Source: Phaeocystidibacter luteus (lineage in GTDB: Bacteria > Bacteroidota > Bacteroidia > Flavobacteriales > Schleiferiaceae). From it: a DNA stretch of 64,000 nucleotides. Position 1 is the stretch's first letter. Each line of letters opens with the position of its first letter. The notes beneath the pieces are model-generated. The model saw only the letters and a list, made by a program, of their open reading frames with translations, had not been told where the DNA came from and did not search any database. This document shows, in pieces, positions 28,438 through 38,335 of this stretch. Location of the stretch: positions 82,734-146,733 of the forward strand of contig NZ_WBVO01000009.1 in assembly GCF_008933115.1 (NCBI RefSeq). The letters run 5' to 3'. The translations under genes were made by a program, and so were the position numbers.

Positions 28438-30540
28438 TTATGCTGTTCTTCCTTTAACCTCTGCAATAACCTCGTCGGCAATGTTCTTAGGAGTCTCCGA
28501 GTAGTGAGAGAATTCCATTGTTGATGTCGCACGACCCGAAGTAATTGTACGTAGGTCGGTTACATAACCAAACATTTCAGACAATGGCACCTTAGCCTTG
28601 ATCACTTGTGATCCGTTACGGCTATCCATACCTTCAACTTGACCACGACGCTTGTTCAAGTCACCTACAACGTCACCCATGTTCTCCTCTGGAGTAAGTA
28701 CCTCAAGCTTCATGATCGGCTCAAGAAGTACCGGGTTAGCCTTAGGAAGCGCTTGCTTGTAAGCCAATTTCGCCGCCAATTCGAATGAAAGCTGGTCGGA
28801 ATCCACAGGGTGGAATGAACCGTCTTTCAATGTTACCTTCAAACTGTCTACAGGGAAGCCTGCCAATACACCGTTGGACATAGCATCCTTGAAACCTTTC
28901 TCTACTGAAGGGATAAATTCTTTAGGTACGTTACCACCTTTGATCTGATTGTCGAAAATCAAACCTGGCTTCTCTTCGTCACCTGGCTCAATCGTTATAA
29001 CGATATCGGCGAACTTACCACGACCACCCGTCTGCTTCTTGTAAACTTCACGGTGATCAACTGTTCCAGTAATTGTCTCTTTGTAAGATACCTGTGGAGC
29101 ACCTTGGCTAACTTCAACCTTGAACTCACGCTTAAGACGGTCCATGATGATGTCCAAGTGAAGCTCACCCATACCGCTGATTACAGTCTGACCTGAATCC
29201 TCGTCGGTGCGAACCTGGAAAGTAGGATCCTCTTCAGCAAGCTTGCCAAGAGCAATACCCAACTTATCTACGTCAGCCTTCGACTTAGGCTCAATAGCCA
29301 AACCGATAACCGGATCTGGGAAGTTCATTGACTCGAGAACGATAGGGTTCTTCTCGTCGCAGAGTGTATCTCCAGTTTTGATATCCTTAAATCCAACCAA
29401 GGCAGCGATATCACCCGCACCCAAAGTGTCGATCTGATTCTGCTTGTTCGCGTGCATCTGGAAGATACGTGAGATACGCTCTTTCTTACCAGTACGAGAG
29501 TTCCATACATAAGAACCTGACTCAAGTGTACCAGAGTAAGCACGAGTAAAGCAAAGACGACCTACGAATGGATCCGTAGCAATCTTAAATGCCAAGGCTG
29601 CGAATGGAGACTCGTAGCTAGGCTTACGGCTCTCCTGTTCTTCTGTGTCTGGGTTAGTACCAGTAATCGCGTCAACGTCAAGCGGAGAAGGAAGAATTTC
29701 CATCACCATGTCGAGCATCGCTTGTACACCCTTGTTCTTAAATGCTGAACCGCACATCATAGGAACAACCTTACCGGCGATAGTAGCCTCGCGCAATGCG
29801 TCAAGGATTTCACGCTCAGTCAAGGAAGCTGGATCCTCGAAGTACTTCTCCATAAGTGTATCGTCGAATTCCGCAACGGCCTCCAACAATTTCTCACGGT
29901 ACTCTTCAGCTTCTTCCATCAAGTCAGCTGGGATTTCAACTTCCTCGAAAGTCATACCCATATCCTCCTCGTTCCAAACGATACCACGGAAGTTGATCAA
30001 GTCGATCACCCCTTTGAAGTCAGCCTCAGCTCCAATTGGAATCTGAAGTGGAAGAGCGTGGCTACCCAACATCTCTTTCACCTGACGTGTAACGTTAAGG
30101 AAGTCGGCACCTTGACGGTCCATTTTATTTACGAACCCAATACGAGGTACGTTATAGTTGTTTGCTAGTCTCCAGTTGGTTTCTGACTGTGGCTCAACGC
30201 CGTCCACAGCACTGAACAAGAATACCAACCCGTCCAACACACGGAGGGAACGGTTAACCTCAACAGTAAAGTCAACGTGTCCCGGAGTATCGATGATGTT
30301 CACGTGGTAGTTGTCACCACGGTATGGCCAGTTAAGCGTCGTAGCAGCAGAGGTAATAGTAATACCACGCTCCTGCTCTTGCTCCATCCAGTCCATTGTA
30401 GCGGCACCATCGTGTACCTCACCAATTTTATGGCTAACACCACCGTAGTAAAGAATACGCTCGGTAGTAGTTGTCTTACCAGCATCGATGTGAGCAGCGA
30501 TACCGATGTTTCTTGTATACTTGAGATCTCTTTTTGCCAT
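28438..30540 (-). CDS. fusA: Translation elongation factor G
   Basis: 700 residues, five-domain GTPase that drives translocation. GTP-binding motifs are [16 protein letters not shown] (G1), DTPGHVDFT (G3) and [10 protein letters not shown] (G4). Domain IV shows [14 protein letters not shown], and the end shows [19 protein letters not shown]. The gene sits between rpsG and rpsJ. This looks like the canonical copy; whether a second EF-G exists elsewhere cannot be told. Confidence 0.97.
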   Translation of the reverse strand: MAKRDLKYTRNIGIAAHIDAGKTTTTERILYYGGVSHKIGEVHDGAATMDWMEQEQERGITITSAATTLNWPYRGDNYHVNIIDTPGHVDFTVEVNRSLRVLDGLVFLFSAVDGVEPQSETNWRLANNYNVPRIGFVNKMDRQGADFLNVTRQVKEMLGSHALPLQIPIGAEADFKGVIDLINFRGIVWNEEDMGMTFEEVEIPADLMEEAEEYREKLLEAVAEFDDTLMEKYFEDPASLTEREILDALREATIAGKVVPMMCGSAFKNKGVQAMLDMVMEILPSPLDVDAITGTNPDTEEQESRKPSYESPFAALAFKIATDPFVGRLCFTRAYSGTLESGSYVWNSRTGKKERISRIFQMHANKQNQIDTLGAGDIAALVGFKDIKTGDTLCDEKNPIVLESMNFPDPVIGLAIEPKSKADVDKLGIALGKLAEEDPTFQVRTDEDSGQTVISGMGELHLDIIMDRLKREFKVEVSQGAPQVSYKETITGTVDHREVYKKQTGGRGKFADIVITIEPGDEEKPGLIFDNQIKGGNVPKEFIPSVEKGFKDAMSNGVLAGFPVDSLKVTLKDGSFHPVDSDQLSFELAAKLAYKQALPKANPVLLEPIMKLEVLTPEENMGDVVGDLNKRRGQVEGMDSRNGSQVIKAKVPLSEMFGYVTDLRTITSGRATSTMEFSHYSETPKNIADEVIAEVKGRTA

Positions 30541-30567
30541 GATCTTATTCCTAATACAGATTGATGG

Positions 30568-31038
30568 TTAGAATCTAAAGTGTGAGAATGCCTTGTTGGC
30601 CTCTGCCATACGGTGAGTGTCAATACGCTTCTTCACAGCAGCACCTTCTTCTTTAGATGCAGCGATGATTTCGTTCGCCAAGCGCTGAGCCATTGTTTTC
30701 TCGTTGCGCGAGCGTGAGTATTGAATCAACCACTTCATCGCCATAGAGATTTTACGCTCTGGACGAATCTGCATAGGAATTTGGAAAGTAGAACCACCTA
30801 CACGGCGGCTGCGTACTTCTACGTGCGGCATAACATTCGTCAATGCTTCCTTCCAGACCTCCAAGCCGTTTCCACTTTCGGTCTTCTCCGCTACGATATC
30901 CATGGCATCGTAGAAGATACTGAAGGCAACACTTTTCTTGCCGTCGTACATCAAGTTGTTTACAAATCGAGTCACCAACGGATCGTTGAACTTCGGATCC
31001 GGGAGAAGAATTCTCTTCTTAGCTCTGGTCTTTCTCAT
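30568..31038 (-). CDS. rpsG: 30S ribosomal protein S7
   Basis: 156 residues. ILLPDPKFNDPLVTRFVNNL and VRSRRVGGSTFQIPMQIRP are typical. It starts assembly of the 30S head. In E. coli it represses the str operon; no leader structure is obvious in the 23-bp gap here. Confidence 0.97.
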   Translation of the reverse strand: MRKTRAKKRILLPDPKFNDPLVTRFVNNLMYDGKKSVAFSIFYDAMDIVAEKTESGNGLEVWKEALTNVMPHVEVRSRRVGGSTFQIPMQIRPERKISMAMKWLIQYSRSRNEKTMAQRLANEIIAASKEEGAAVKKRIDTHRMAEANKAFSHFRF

Positions 31039-31061
31039 GTCGCAATGGAATGATTATGCGT

Positions 31062-31442
<381 letters not shown>

Positions 31443-31507
31443 CTGTTATACCTTATTGCGTTGATTTTCTTGCAAATACGTAATTATCCCCGATTTTTTG
31501 GGGACTG

Positions 31508-31537
31508 CAAATGTAGGACAAAAAACCTATCCCACAA
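31508..31537 (-). promoter_or_regulatory. Promoter of the ribosomal protein operon
   Basis: On the minus strand TTG, exactly 19 bp, then TACATTTG gives a perfect match to the Bacteroidetes consensus. Transcription should start near 31500, leaving a leader of about 60 nt. A CCCC/GGGG hairpin at 31489-31504 would lie at the very 5' end of the transcript. The rest of 31443-31704 contains no gene. Confidence 0.8.
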
Positions 31538-31704
31538 TGCTTTAGCTAAAAATGTTATCGATAAAATGCACTGAGTACGAGGACCATACTCACGGCGGAA
31601 TCATCCGGCCGACATATCATGCCGACAAAGGTACTTTATACCATTAATATATAGGACATCAATCAGGTGGAATTCCAACGGGCTATTTCATTCTTCCCAA
31701 CAAT

Positions 31705-33066
31705 CTACTCAACTACCAATACCGGCTCAAGTGAAACACGTCCAGTAGCCTCAACGATCTTCAAGAAATACAGCCCAGCTTCATTTGGCATATGGACTTC
31801 TACCTCCAAGCCTGACACGACTTCATGACCTACCTCTCTCCCACTGGCATCCAGTATGGAAATTTCAGCCATTTCAACTGAATGAATAACCCGTACTACG
31901 TCTCGTGTAGGATTTGGATAAACCACTAATTCAGAGCTGTTGAACTCGTCAGCACCAATACCCGTTACTACCGAGAAATCAAAATGATGGTCTATGAAGT
32001 ACTGGCCGACTTCAAAACGTAAAACCGTTGGAATTTCTCTTCCCAAGTCATTGGCTGTAGGAGTGATCGTGAACTCCAGCCACTTCGCTCCTGAAATGGG
32101 GTAGGACCTTGTTACCATCCTCTGAAACCTTTGCACAATATTAAACGCTCTAGGGATGAACAGACCCGCATTAGAGTTCGTCGATAAGTGAAAGCCCACC
32201 GTATCGGCTCGATTAAGCCTGAAGTCATACCTCGATGGATGCGTAAACAATGAGTCTAATAGCAATATCGGTTTATTCTGAGGCGGAGGCGCTACAAGTG
32301 AAACAAACACAGGCCAATCAATATTAATGACCGAATTAATCTGTCCCGATTGATCTCTTGAAACAATCTTGTACCCAATGCTGAAGCCCGAATATGAGCC
32401 GCTGGGAGACGTGTATTGATATATCACCATCCCATCCGGTGTGAGAATCGTATTGGGTAAAGTCGCCACCGAATCAACGAATGCAGAATTCAATGGAACC
32501 GGACTATTCTCATCATTCTCATATACTTGCCCAAACCTATAACTCACCAAATCTCCATCCTTGTCATAGGCGCGAATCGACTGTGGGTAATCTCTATTCG
32601 ATGCAATCACACTCGCCGGAGGTGCAATCATCTCTGGATGGGAGTTTCCGTTCCCAGTATTGAGCGTGCTCCAAATGAAAAGACCTTTTATTCCTGAACT
32701 CGGTGTAATATTCTGCATTCCATTAGGTCGACAACAAAGCTCATACGAGAACATATAATCGGTATTCGGTAGAAGCTGAACTTGTGCCACATATCTCCGC
32801 AGCTCCATTGAATAAGGTATGGGGCCATGCGGTATAGAACTTTCGAAAGCCAACGATACGGTAGATGTGGTTGTCGGGGAAACGATATCGACTGTCGGAG
32901 TGAAAATAGCTGTTCCACTATAAGTCGCATAAAACTCAATTCGGTAATTCAACCTACCGTTTGTTGCACTACCGAGGTATTGAGCACGGAAATACCCTCC
33001 GCTGAAATGGGATCCGAATCCTGATAAAACAGAGAGTAGAGCGAAAAGAGTAAATAGCTTTTTCAT
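31705..33066 (-). CDS. Surface protein with T9SS type A sorting domain
   Basis: 453 residues from MKKLFTLFALLSVLSGFG; an ATG six codons upstream would weaken the signal peptide. The mature N-terminus (SHFSGGYFRAQYLG... RIEFYATYSG, then YELCCRPNGMQNITPSSG) resembles the N-terminus of the CHU_C protein at 40127-42052 (AHLVGGEITYEC..., WQRCCRNGSIDNIPNSG), so the two share an extracellular module of unknown function. The last 80 residues are a type A T9SS sorting domain (LVVYPNPTRDVVRVI, ISILDASGREV, GLYFLKI). It stands alone between the ribosomal promoter and the divergent uvrD unit. Confidence 0.83.
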   Translation of the reverse strand: MKKLFTLFALLSVLSGFGSHFSGGYFRAQYLGSATNGRLNYRIEFYATYSGTAIFTPTVDIVSPTTTSTVSLAFESSIPHGPIPYSMELRRYVAQVQLLPNTDYMFSYELCCRPNGMQNITPSSGIKGLFIWSTLNTGNGNSHPEMIAPPASVIASNRDYPQSIRAYDKDGDLVSYRFGQVYENDENSPVPLNSAFVDSVATLPNTILTPDGMVIYQYTSPSGSYSGFSIGYKIVSRDQSGQINSVINIDWPVFVSLVAPPPQNKPILLLDSLFTHPSRYDFRLNRADTVGFHLSTNSNAGLFIPRAFNIVQRFQRMVTRSYPISGAKWLEFTITPTANDLGREIPTVLRFEVGQYFIDHHFDFSVVTGIGADEFNSSELVVYPNPTRDVVRVIHSVEMAEISILDASGREVGHEVVSGLEVEVHMPNEAGLYFLKIVEATGRVSLEPVLVVE

Positions 33067-33233
33067 AAGAGAGCGGTTGTTCAATATTCAAGGGTAAGCA
33101 TATAAAAACAATTCATAAAGATGAAATGAGGCAGAACTCCACCAGACTGAGTGACCGATTCCCCAAACTCGCCTCATGCATGATTTCCAATAACCTTTCT
33201 CTCTGAGATTTCGGACAGCCACTTTTGATTCCC

Positions 33234-33241
33234 TATTTTTG
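33234..33241 (+). promoter_or_regulatory. -7 promoter box of the uvrD unit
   Basis: TATTTTTG matches TAnnTTTG exactly, 33 bp before the TTG start. The expected -33 position reads roughly TTTCGG, a poor match to TTG. The region 33067-33233 between the divergent genes has no other clear signal. Confidence 0.5.
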
Positions 33242-33274
33242 TATCCTTTCACCCAAATCTAAAAGCGACAACGT

Positions 33275-35629
33275 TTGAGTTCATACATCGATCAGCTGAA
33301 CGACGCACAAAAGCAGGCCGTACTAGCTACCGAAGGTCCCATGATGGTCATCGCCGGCGCAGGATCCGGTAAAACCCGAGTGCTCACGTATCGCATCGCC
33401 CACCTCATGGAAAAAGGGGTGGATTCTTTTCAAATTCTCTCGCTGACCTTTACCAATAAGGCCGCCCGAGAAATGAAAGAACGTATCGCCTCCATCGTGG
33501 GTGAAAGCGAAGCCAAAAACCTCTGGATGGGAACCTTCCACTCTGTTTTTGCACGCATCCTTAGAATCGAAGGCGACAAACTAGGCTATCCGTCCAACTT
33601 CACCATCTACGACAGTGAAGATTCCCTCAAAGTGATTTCGTCACTTATTAAAGAGAACAACCTCGACAAGGATATCTACAAACCGAAATCCGTTCAAGGT
33701 CGGATATCAAGCTACAAGAACAATCTCATCACGCCCAAGGCTTATCAAAATCGTCCCGATCTTCAGGAGAACGATGCCACTGCGCGCATGCCAATGATTG
33801 GCCAGCTTTACACCGCATACACCGAAAGATGCTTCCGCGCCGGTGCCATGGATTTCGATGACCTTCTTCTCAAAACGAACGAACTCCTACACCGATTTCC
33901 CGATGTACTCGCCAAGTATCAAGAGCGATTCAAATACATCCTGGTGGACGAGTATCAGGATACAAACCACAGTCAGTATTTGATTGTAAAAGCCCTCGCC
34001 TCTCGTTTCGAAAACGTTTGTGTTGTGGGCGATGATGCCCAGTCTATCTATGCCTTCCGTGGCGCCAACATCCGAAACATCCTCAATTTCCAAAAGGATT
34101 ACCCGGATGCGAAAATTTTCAAACTAGAACAGAACTACCGCTCCACTCAGAACATTGTTGAAGCGGCAAACAGCATCATTGCCAAGAACCGGGATCAGCT
34201 CGAAAAGAACGTTTGGACTTCCAACGACAAGGGCGAACAGATTGTAGTTCACAAAGCGGTAAGTGATTCCGACGAAGGAAACTGGGTAGCCTCGAACATC
34301 TTCGAGTCTCATCAGAACAACCATGAGCCCTGGAGTTCATTCTGTATTCTCTACCGAACAAACTCCCAGAGTAGAGCTTTTGAGGACGCTTTTAGAAAGC
34401 GCAACATCCCATATAGAATTTACGGCGGCCTTAGCTTCTATCAGCGCAAGGAAATCAAAGACCTTATGGCCTATTTCCGATTGGCCATCAACAATTCAGA
34501 TGAGGAAGCCTTCCGACGTGTAATCAATTATCCAGCAAGAGGAATTGGTCAAACCACGATGGATCGCCTCATCAACGTGGCGAATAGCCAGGAGAAGAGC
34601 ATTTGGGATATCGCCGAAAACATCTACCTCTATCCTACAGGTATCAACAAGCCGACGCAGCAGCGAATTCTAGACTTTGTTGAGCGCATCAAGAGTTACG
34701 GCGTCCTTGCCCAAAAGCACGACGCCTTTGATGTGGCAGCGCATATCGCAAAAACTTCAGGTCTGATTAAGGCAATGTCGGAAGACAAGACACCCGAAGG
34801 CGTAACCCGAACGGAGAACATTCAGGAATTGCTGAATGGCATCAAAGACTTCTCCGAAGAACAGAAGCAGATTGAAGATGGCGATGCAACCCTCGCCTAC
34901 TACTTGCAAGACATCGCGTTGCTGACCGATGCCGACAAGGACAATCCAGAAGACATGAACAAGGTGAACTTGATGACAATTCACCTTGCCAAGGGACTTG
35001 AGTTCCCATATGTATATATCGTAGGCATGGAAGAGAACCTGTTCCCATCCATGATGTCGATGAACACTCGTTCCGATTTAGAAGAGGAACGTCGACTATT
35101 TTACGTCGCACTAACACGCGCCGAGAAACGAGCGTACTTAACGTATGCTCATGTACGTTACCGTTGGGGAAAACTCATAGATTGTGAGCCGAGCAGGTTT
35201 ATCGAAGAGATAGATGAGCGATTCCTCGACATCCGTGTTCCGGAGTTTGGCGGGTTCTATTCACCACCAGACGAAGTGAAGGCGGCATTTGATTCACCAC
35301 AGAGCAGAACTGTATCTAGAGGCAATGACAGTTTTGGAGGAAAACCGAGATTCATGAAGAAGCAACAAGAACAAAAACCAATCGTACCACCTAAGAAACA
35401 CCAGAAACTGAAAACCGTTTCTGAAATGAACGATAGCGGTGAAGCTTCTAATGTTCCAGATGATCTCGAAAAGGGAACTCGCGTTATCCACGATCGCTTT
35501 GGTTTAGGTACCGTGAAGGAGATTACCGGAAGCGGAGCAGACCGCAAGGCTATCATCTTTTTTGATAACGCAGGGGAAAAACGCCTTCTACTTAAGTTTG
35601 CTAAATTGCAGAAGGCTCGCAAGAGCTGA
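33275..35629 (+). CDS. UvrD/PcrA-type DNA helicase
   Basis: 784 residues, superfamily 1A 3'-5' helicase for repair and replication restart. Motifs in order: Q-motif region LNDAQKQAV, Walker A GAGSGKTR (28-35), TFTNKAAREMK, Walker B VDEYQDTN, GDDAQSIYAFRGA, LEQNYRST, and near the end VNLMTIHLAKGLEF and FYVALTRA. The C-terminal 50 residues form the Tudor-like domain of PcrA/UvrD (GTRVIHDRFGLGTVKEITG), which binds RNA polymerase in PcrA. The start must be TTG: an in-frame TAA lies five codons upstream and no ATG or GTG fits. It leads a series with DUF4290, murA and a thioredoxin. Confidence 0.93.
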   Translation: MSSYIDQLNDAQKQAVLATEGPMMVIAGAGSGKTRVLTYRIAHLMEKGVDSFQILSLTFTNKAAREMKERIASIVGESEAKNLWMGTFHSVFARILRIEGDKLGYPSNFTIYDSEDSLKVISSLIKENNLDKDIYKPKSVQGRISSYKNNLITPKAYQNRPDLQENDATARMPMIGQLYTAYTERCFRAGAMDFDDLLLKTNELLHRFPDVLAKYQERFKYILVDEYQDTNHSQYLIVKALASRFENVCVVGDDAQSIYAFRGANIRNILNFQKDYPDAKIFKLEQNYRSTQNIVEAANSIIAKNRDQLEKNVWTSNDKGEQIVVHKAVSDSDEGNWVASNIFESHQNNHEPWSSFCILYRTNSQSRAFEDAFRKRNIPYRIYGGLSFYQRKEIKDLMAYFRLAINNSDEEAFRRVINYPARGIGQTTMDRLINVANSQEKSIWDIAENIYLYPTGINKPTQQRILDFVERIKSYGVLAQKHDAFDVAAHIAKTSGLIKAMSEDKTPEGVTRTENIQELLNGIKDFSEEQKQIEDGDATLAYYLQDIALLTDADKDNPEDMNKVNLMTIHLAKGLEFPYVYIVGMEENLFPSMMSMNTRSDLEEERRLFYVALTRAEKRAYLTYAHVRYRWGKLIDCEPSRFIEEIDERFLDIRVPEFGGFYSPPDEVKAAFDSPQSRTVSRGNDSFGGKPRFMKKQQEQKPIVPPKKHQKLKTVSEMNDSGEASNVPDDLEKGTRVIHDRFGLGTVKEITGSGADRKAIIFFDNAGEKRLLLKFAKLQKARKS

Positions 35630-35643
35630 TTACACGCATATAT

Positions 35644-36294
35644 ATGACTAAAGATCTAACCCACATCCCAGATGTGGAATACAATACAGACCGTCCGGAT
35701 TTAGCTATCCCCGAGTACGGCCGAAATGTTCACCGCATGGTTGAGCATTGCATGACCATCGAAGAAAAAGAAAAGAGGAATGCCGTAGCACAGTCCATCA
35801 TCGACGTGATTGGCAACCTCAACCCTCATCTTCGCGACACACCAGACTTCAAGCACAAGCTTTGGGACCACTTGTTCATCATGAGCGATTTTAAGCTTGA
35901 TGTCGATTCCCCTTATCCAATTCCAACCGCAGAAACGTTCGCCGGACTTCCCGAAAAGGTGGAATACCCTGCTCGCACCTACAAGATGCGACACTATGGT
36001 CACATTGTACGCGAGATGCTCAGCAAGGCCATCGAAATGGAAGACGGCGAAGAGCGCCAGGAGTTGATTCGCCAAATTGGCAACCAAATGAAGCGCAGCT
36101 ATCTCACTTACAACAAGGATACAGTAGATGACGCGGTGATCTTGAGAGAGCTTGAAATTCTCGCTGAAGGAAAACTCAGCACAGAAGGCATAGAGCTTTC
36201 AAATGAATTAGTTCTTCCAACCGCTGCCAGCAGCAGCTCGAAGTCGAGCAACAACAATCGCCGAAAGAAGAAAACGCGCAAGCGCAAGAAATAA
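35644..36294 (+). CDS. DUF4290 domain protein
   Basis: 216 residues, a family found mainly in Bacteroidetes, without known function. The DUF4290 core covers about 8-180 (PDVEYNTDRPDLAIPEYGRN, MVEHCMTIEEKEKRNAVAQ, LWDHLFIMSDF, YLTYNKDTVDDA). The last 20 residues are Ser- then Lys/Arg-rich (NNNRRKKKTRKRKK), suggesting nucleic-acid or ribosome contact. No signal peptide. It lies 14 bp after uvrD and 23 bp before murA. Confidence 0.88.
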   Translation: MTKDLTHIPDVEYNTDRPDLAIPEYGRNVHRMVEHCMTIEEKEKRNAVAQSIIDVIGNLNPHLRDTPDFKHKLWDHLFIMSDFKLDVDSPYPIPTAETFAGLPEKVEYPARTYKMRHYGHIVREMLSKAIEMEDGEERQELIRQIGNQMKRSYLTYNKDTVDDAVILRELEILAEGKLSTEGIELSNELVLPTAASSSSKSSNNNRRKKKTRKRKK

Positions 36295-36317
36295 CGAACC
36301 ACACACTACAAGCCAAT

Positions 36318-37628
36318 ATGGCCACATTTCAAATTCAAGGAGGCAAGAAGCTCAGCGGCGAAATCACCCCTCAAGGTGCCAAAAACGAAGCACTTCAAAT
36401 TCTATGTGCTGTTCTCCTTACCGATGAAGAAATCACCATTTCCAACATTCCAGACATTCGTGATGTCAACAAGTTGATTGACATTCTCGAAGACCTCGGC
36501 GTGAAGATTCGAAAGAAAGGTCCCGGAGAATACACCTTCCAATCGGACGACATCAATCTCAACTACCTCTTCTCACCTGAATTCCGCGAACGCGGTGGTG
36601 CGCTCAGAGGTTCCATCATGATCGTTGGTCCACTTCTCGCCCGCTTTGGCAAAGGATACATCCCTAAGCCAGGTGGTGATAAAATTGGACGTAGACGATT
36701 GGATACGCACTTCCTAGGCTTCCAAAAATTGGGCGCCAAGTTTGTGTACGAGGAAGGTTCAGACTTCTACGGCGTAGAAACCGATGGTGGATTGAAGGGC
36801 GCATATATGTTGCTCGATGAAGCTTCAGTAACCGGCACGGCCAACATCGTCATGGCAGCTGTGCTAGCCGAAGGTGTGACCACCATTTACAACGCAGCCT
36901 GCGAACCCTACCTTCAACAGCTTTGCAAAATGCTCGTTCGCATGGGCGCAAAGATTGAGGGTATTGGATCGAACTTGCTAAAGATTACCGGAGTTGAGAA
37001 ACTTGGCGGCTGCGAACACAGATGTTTACCTGACATGATTGAAGTGGGCTCTTGGATCGGTCTCGCGGCCATGACCAAGAGTGAACTCACTATCAAAGAC
37101 GCCCAATATGATGAGCTTGGGGTGATTCCAGAAGTGTTTAAAAAGCTAGGGATCAAACTAGAACGTAGAGGCGATGACATCTACATTCCCGCTCAAGATA
37201 TTTACGAAATTGAAACGTTCATCGACGGCAGTATCATGACCATTGCCGATGCTCCTTGGCCGGGCTTCACGCCTGACTTGCTAAGCATCGTACTCGTCAT
37301 TGCTACTCAAGCAAAAGGAAGCGTGTTGATACATCAGAAGATGTTCGAAAGTCGCTTGTTCTTCGTCGATAAACTGATTGACATGGGTGCGCAAATCATT
37401 CTTTGTGATCCACACCGCGCAACAGTTATTGGATTGGAACGTAAGTATCCGCTCCGTAGTACGACTATGACTTCACCGGACATCCGTGCCGGTATCTCAC
37501 TTTTGATAGCTGCTTTGAGTGCAGAAGGTACTTCTACCATACACAACATTGAGCAGATTGATAGAGGCTACGAGCGCATAGACGAGCGTTTGAGAAAAAT
37601 TGGCGCGGAGATTGTTCGTTTGAACTAA
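36318..37628 (+). CDS. murA: UDP-N-acetylglucosamine 1-carboxyvinyltransferase, Asp-type
   Basis: 436 residues. It transfers enolpyruvate from PEP to UDP-GlcNAc, the first committed step of peptidoglycan synthesis. GAKNEALQILCAVLL carries the conserved Lys22-Asn23 pair. The active-site loop reads KPGGDKIGRRRLDTHFLGF, so the residue equivalent to E. coli Cys115 is Asp121. The same replacement gives natural fosfomycin resistance in Mycobacterium and Chlamydia, so this strain should be insensitive at the target level. The cell-shape genes that use this precursor are in the window at 49730-55215. Confidence 0.95.
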   Translation: MATFQIQGGKKLSGEITPQGAKNEALQILCAVLLTDEEITISNIPDIRDVNKLIDILEDLGVKIRKKGPGEYTFQSDDINLNYLFSPEFRERGGALRGSIMIVGPLLARFGKGYIPKPGGDKIGRRRLDTHFLGFQKLGAKFVYEEGSDFYGVETDGGLKGAYMLLDEASVTGTANIVMAAVLAEGVTTIYNAACEPYLQQLCKMLVRMGAKIEGIGSNLLKITGVEKLGGCEHRCLPDMIEVGSWIGLAAMTKSELTIKDAQYDELGVIPEVFKKLGIKLERRGDDIYIPAQDIYEIETFIDGSIMTIADAPWPGFTPDLLSIVLVIATQAKGSVLIHQKMFESRLFFVDKLIDMGAQIILCDPHRATVIGLERKYPLRSTTMTSPDIRAGISLLIAALSAEGTSTIHNIEQIDRGYERIDERLRKIGAEIVRLN

Positions 37629-37642
37629 AAGCACAACACACT

Positions 37643-38200
37643 ATGAAGATTCAAAACATCATTAAGATTACAACTGCTGCTGCAATCGTAGGTTTGGGAG
37701 CCTATTCCCGCTACGCACCAGCATCAGCTGACACCGAAGTAGCTGAAGAAGCCCAAGTGCTTCGCGTTGGAGAAAAAGTTCCCGAATTAGAAGGACGCAC
37801 TCCTGACGGTGATATCATCAAATTGAGTGACCTCGAAGGGCAGATTGTTTATATCGACTTTTGGGCTTCATGGTGCGGACCATGTGTTGCAGATATGCCG
37901 AATGTGGTAAGCGCATATGAGAAGTATAAGGATACCGACTTTGAAGGCGGCGAAGGCTTCACCGTGTTTTCGGTTTCTCTAGATCAAAGCAAATCGCGTT
38001 GGACCGACGCTATAGAAAGACTTGGTCAGGTGTGGCCAAACCACATTAGCGACCTTCGCGGGTGGGGTTCTGCCCACGCCTCTAAATACAATGTCAACGC
38101 CATTCCTGCGGGCTTCATCATCGATGGAGAAGGCAAGTTATTATATGCCAACATCCGCGGCTCGCAAGTACCGAGTTTACTCGACGGAATGAAAGAGTGA
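37643..38200 (+). CDS. TlpA/ResA-like thioredoxin, membrane-anchored or periplasmic
   Basis: 185 residues. A hydrophobic N-terminal segment (about 5-22) suggests a signal or anchor. The thioredoxin domain (about 40-185) has the redox motif WASWCGPC (Cys78, Cys81) and the cis-Pro region NAIPAGFII. RTPDGDIIKLSDLEGQIVYI is typical of the AhpC-TSA/TlpA group, which reduces or folds periplasmic proteins, often cytochromes. Gene order makes it the last of the uvrD-DUF4290-murA series, 14 bp after murA and before a terminator. The substrate is unknown. Confidence 0.9.
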   Translation: MKIQNIIKITTAAAIVGLGAYSRYAPASADTEVAEEAQVLRVGEKVPELEGRTPDGDIIKLSDLEGQIVYIDFWASWCGPCVADMPNVVSAYEKYKDTDFEGGEGFTVFSVSLDQSKSRWTDAIERLGQVWPNHISDLRGWGSAHASKYNVNAIPAGFIIDGEGKLLYANIRGSQVPSLLDGMKE

Positions 38201-38211
38201 CACTTCAAAAC

Positions 38212-38245
38212 AACGGCTGACCAAAATGTGTCAGCCGTTTTTCTT
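38212..38245 (+). terminator. Terminator of the uvrD-murA series
   Basis: AACGGCTGAC and GTCAGCCGTT form a perfect 10-bp stem with an 8-nt loop, followed by TTTCTTTT. It lies 11 bp after the thioredoxin stop codon. Confidence 0.92.
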
Positions 38246-38260
38246 TTATCCTCTGTCAGA

Positions 38261-38292
38261 TTGGCGTAATCTGCTGGATGGCACTACCTTTG
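38261..38292 (+). promoter_or_regulatory. grpE-dnaJ promoter
   Basis: TTG, 21 bp and TACCTTTG fit the Bacteroidetes consensus exactly, giving a leader of about 40 nt. I see no CIRCE-type inverted repeat, so HrcA control is not supported. Confidence 0.7.
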
Positions 38293-38335
38293 CCAACCTT
38301 TTGACGCGTGTGAAATTCGCGTAAAACAGCAGATA

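Noticed and set aside
28425..28532. 36-codon N-terminal extension of S10
   Set aside because: It overlaps fusA and is not S10-like. The family starts at [10 protein letters not shown].
38261..38335. CIRCE heat-shock operator before grpE
   Set aside because: No TTAGCACTC/GAGTGCTAA-like inverted repeat is present, only a consensus promoter.
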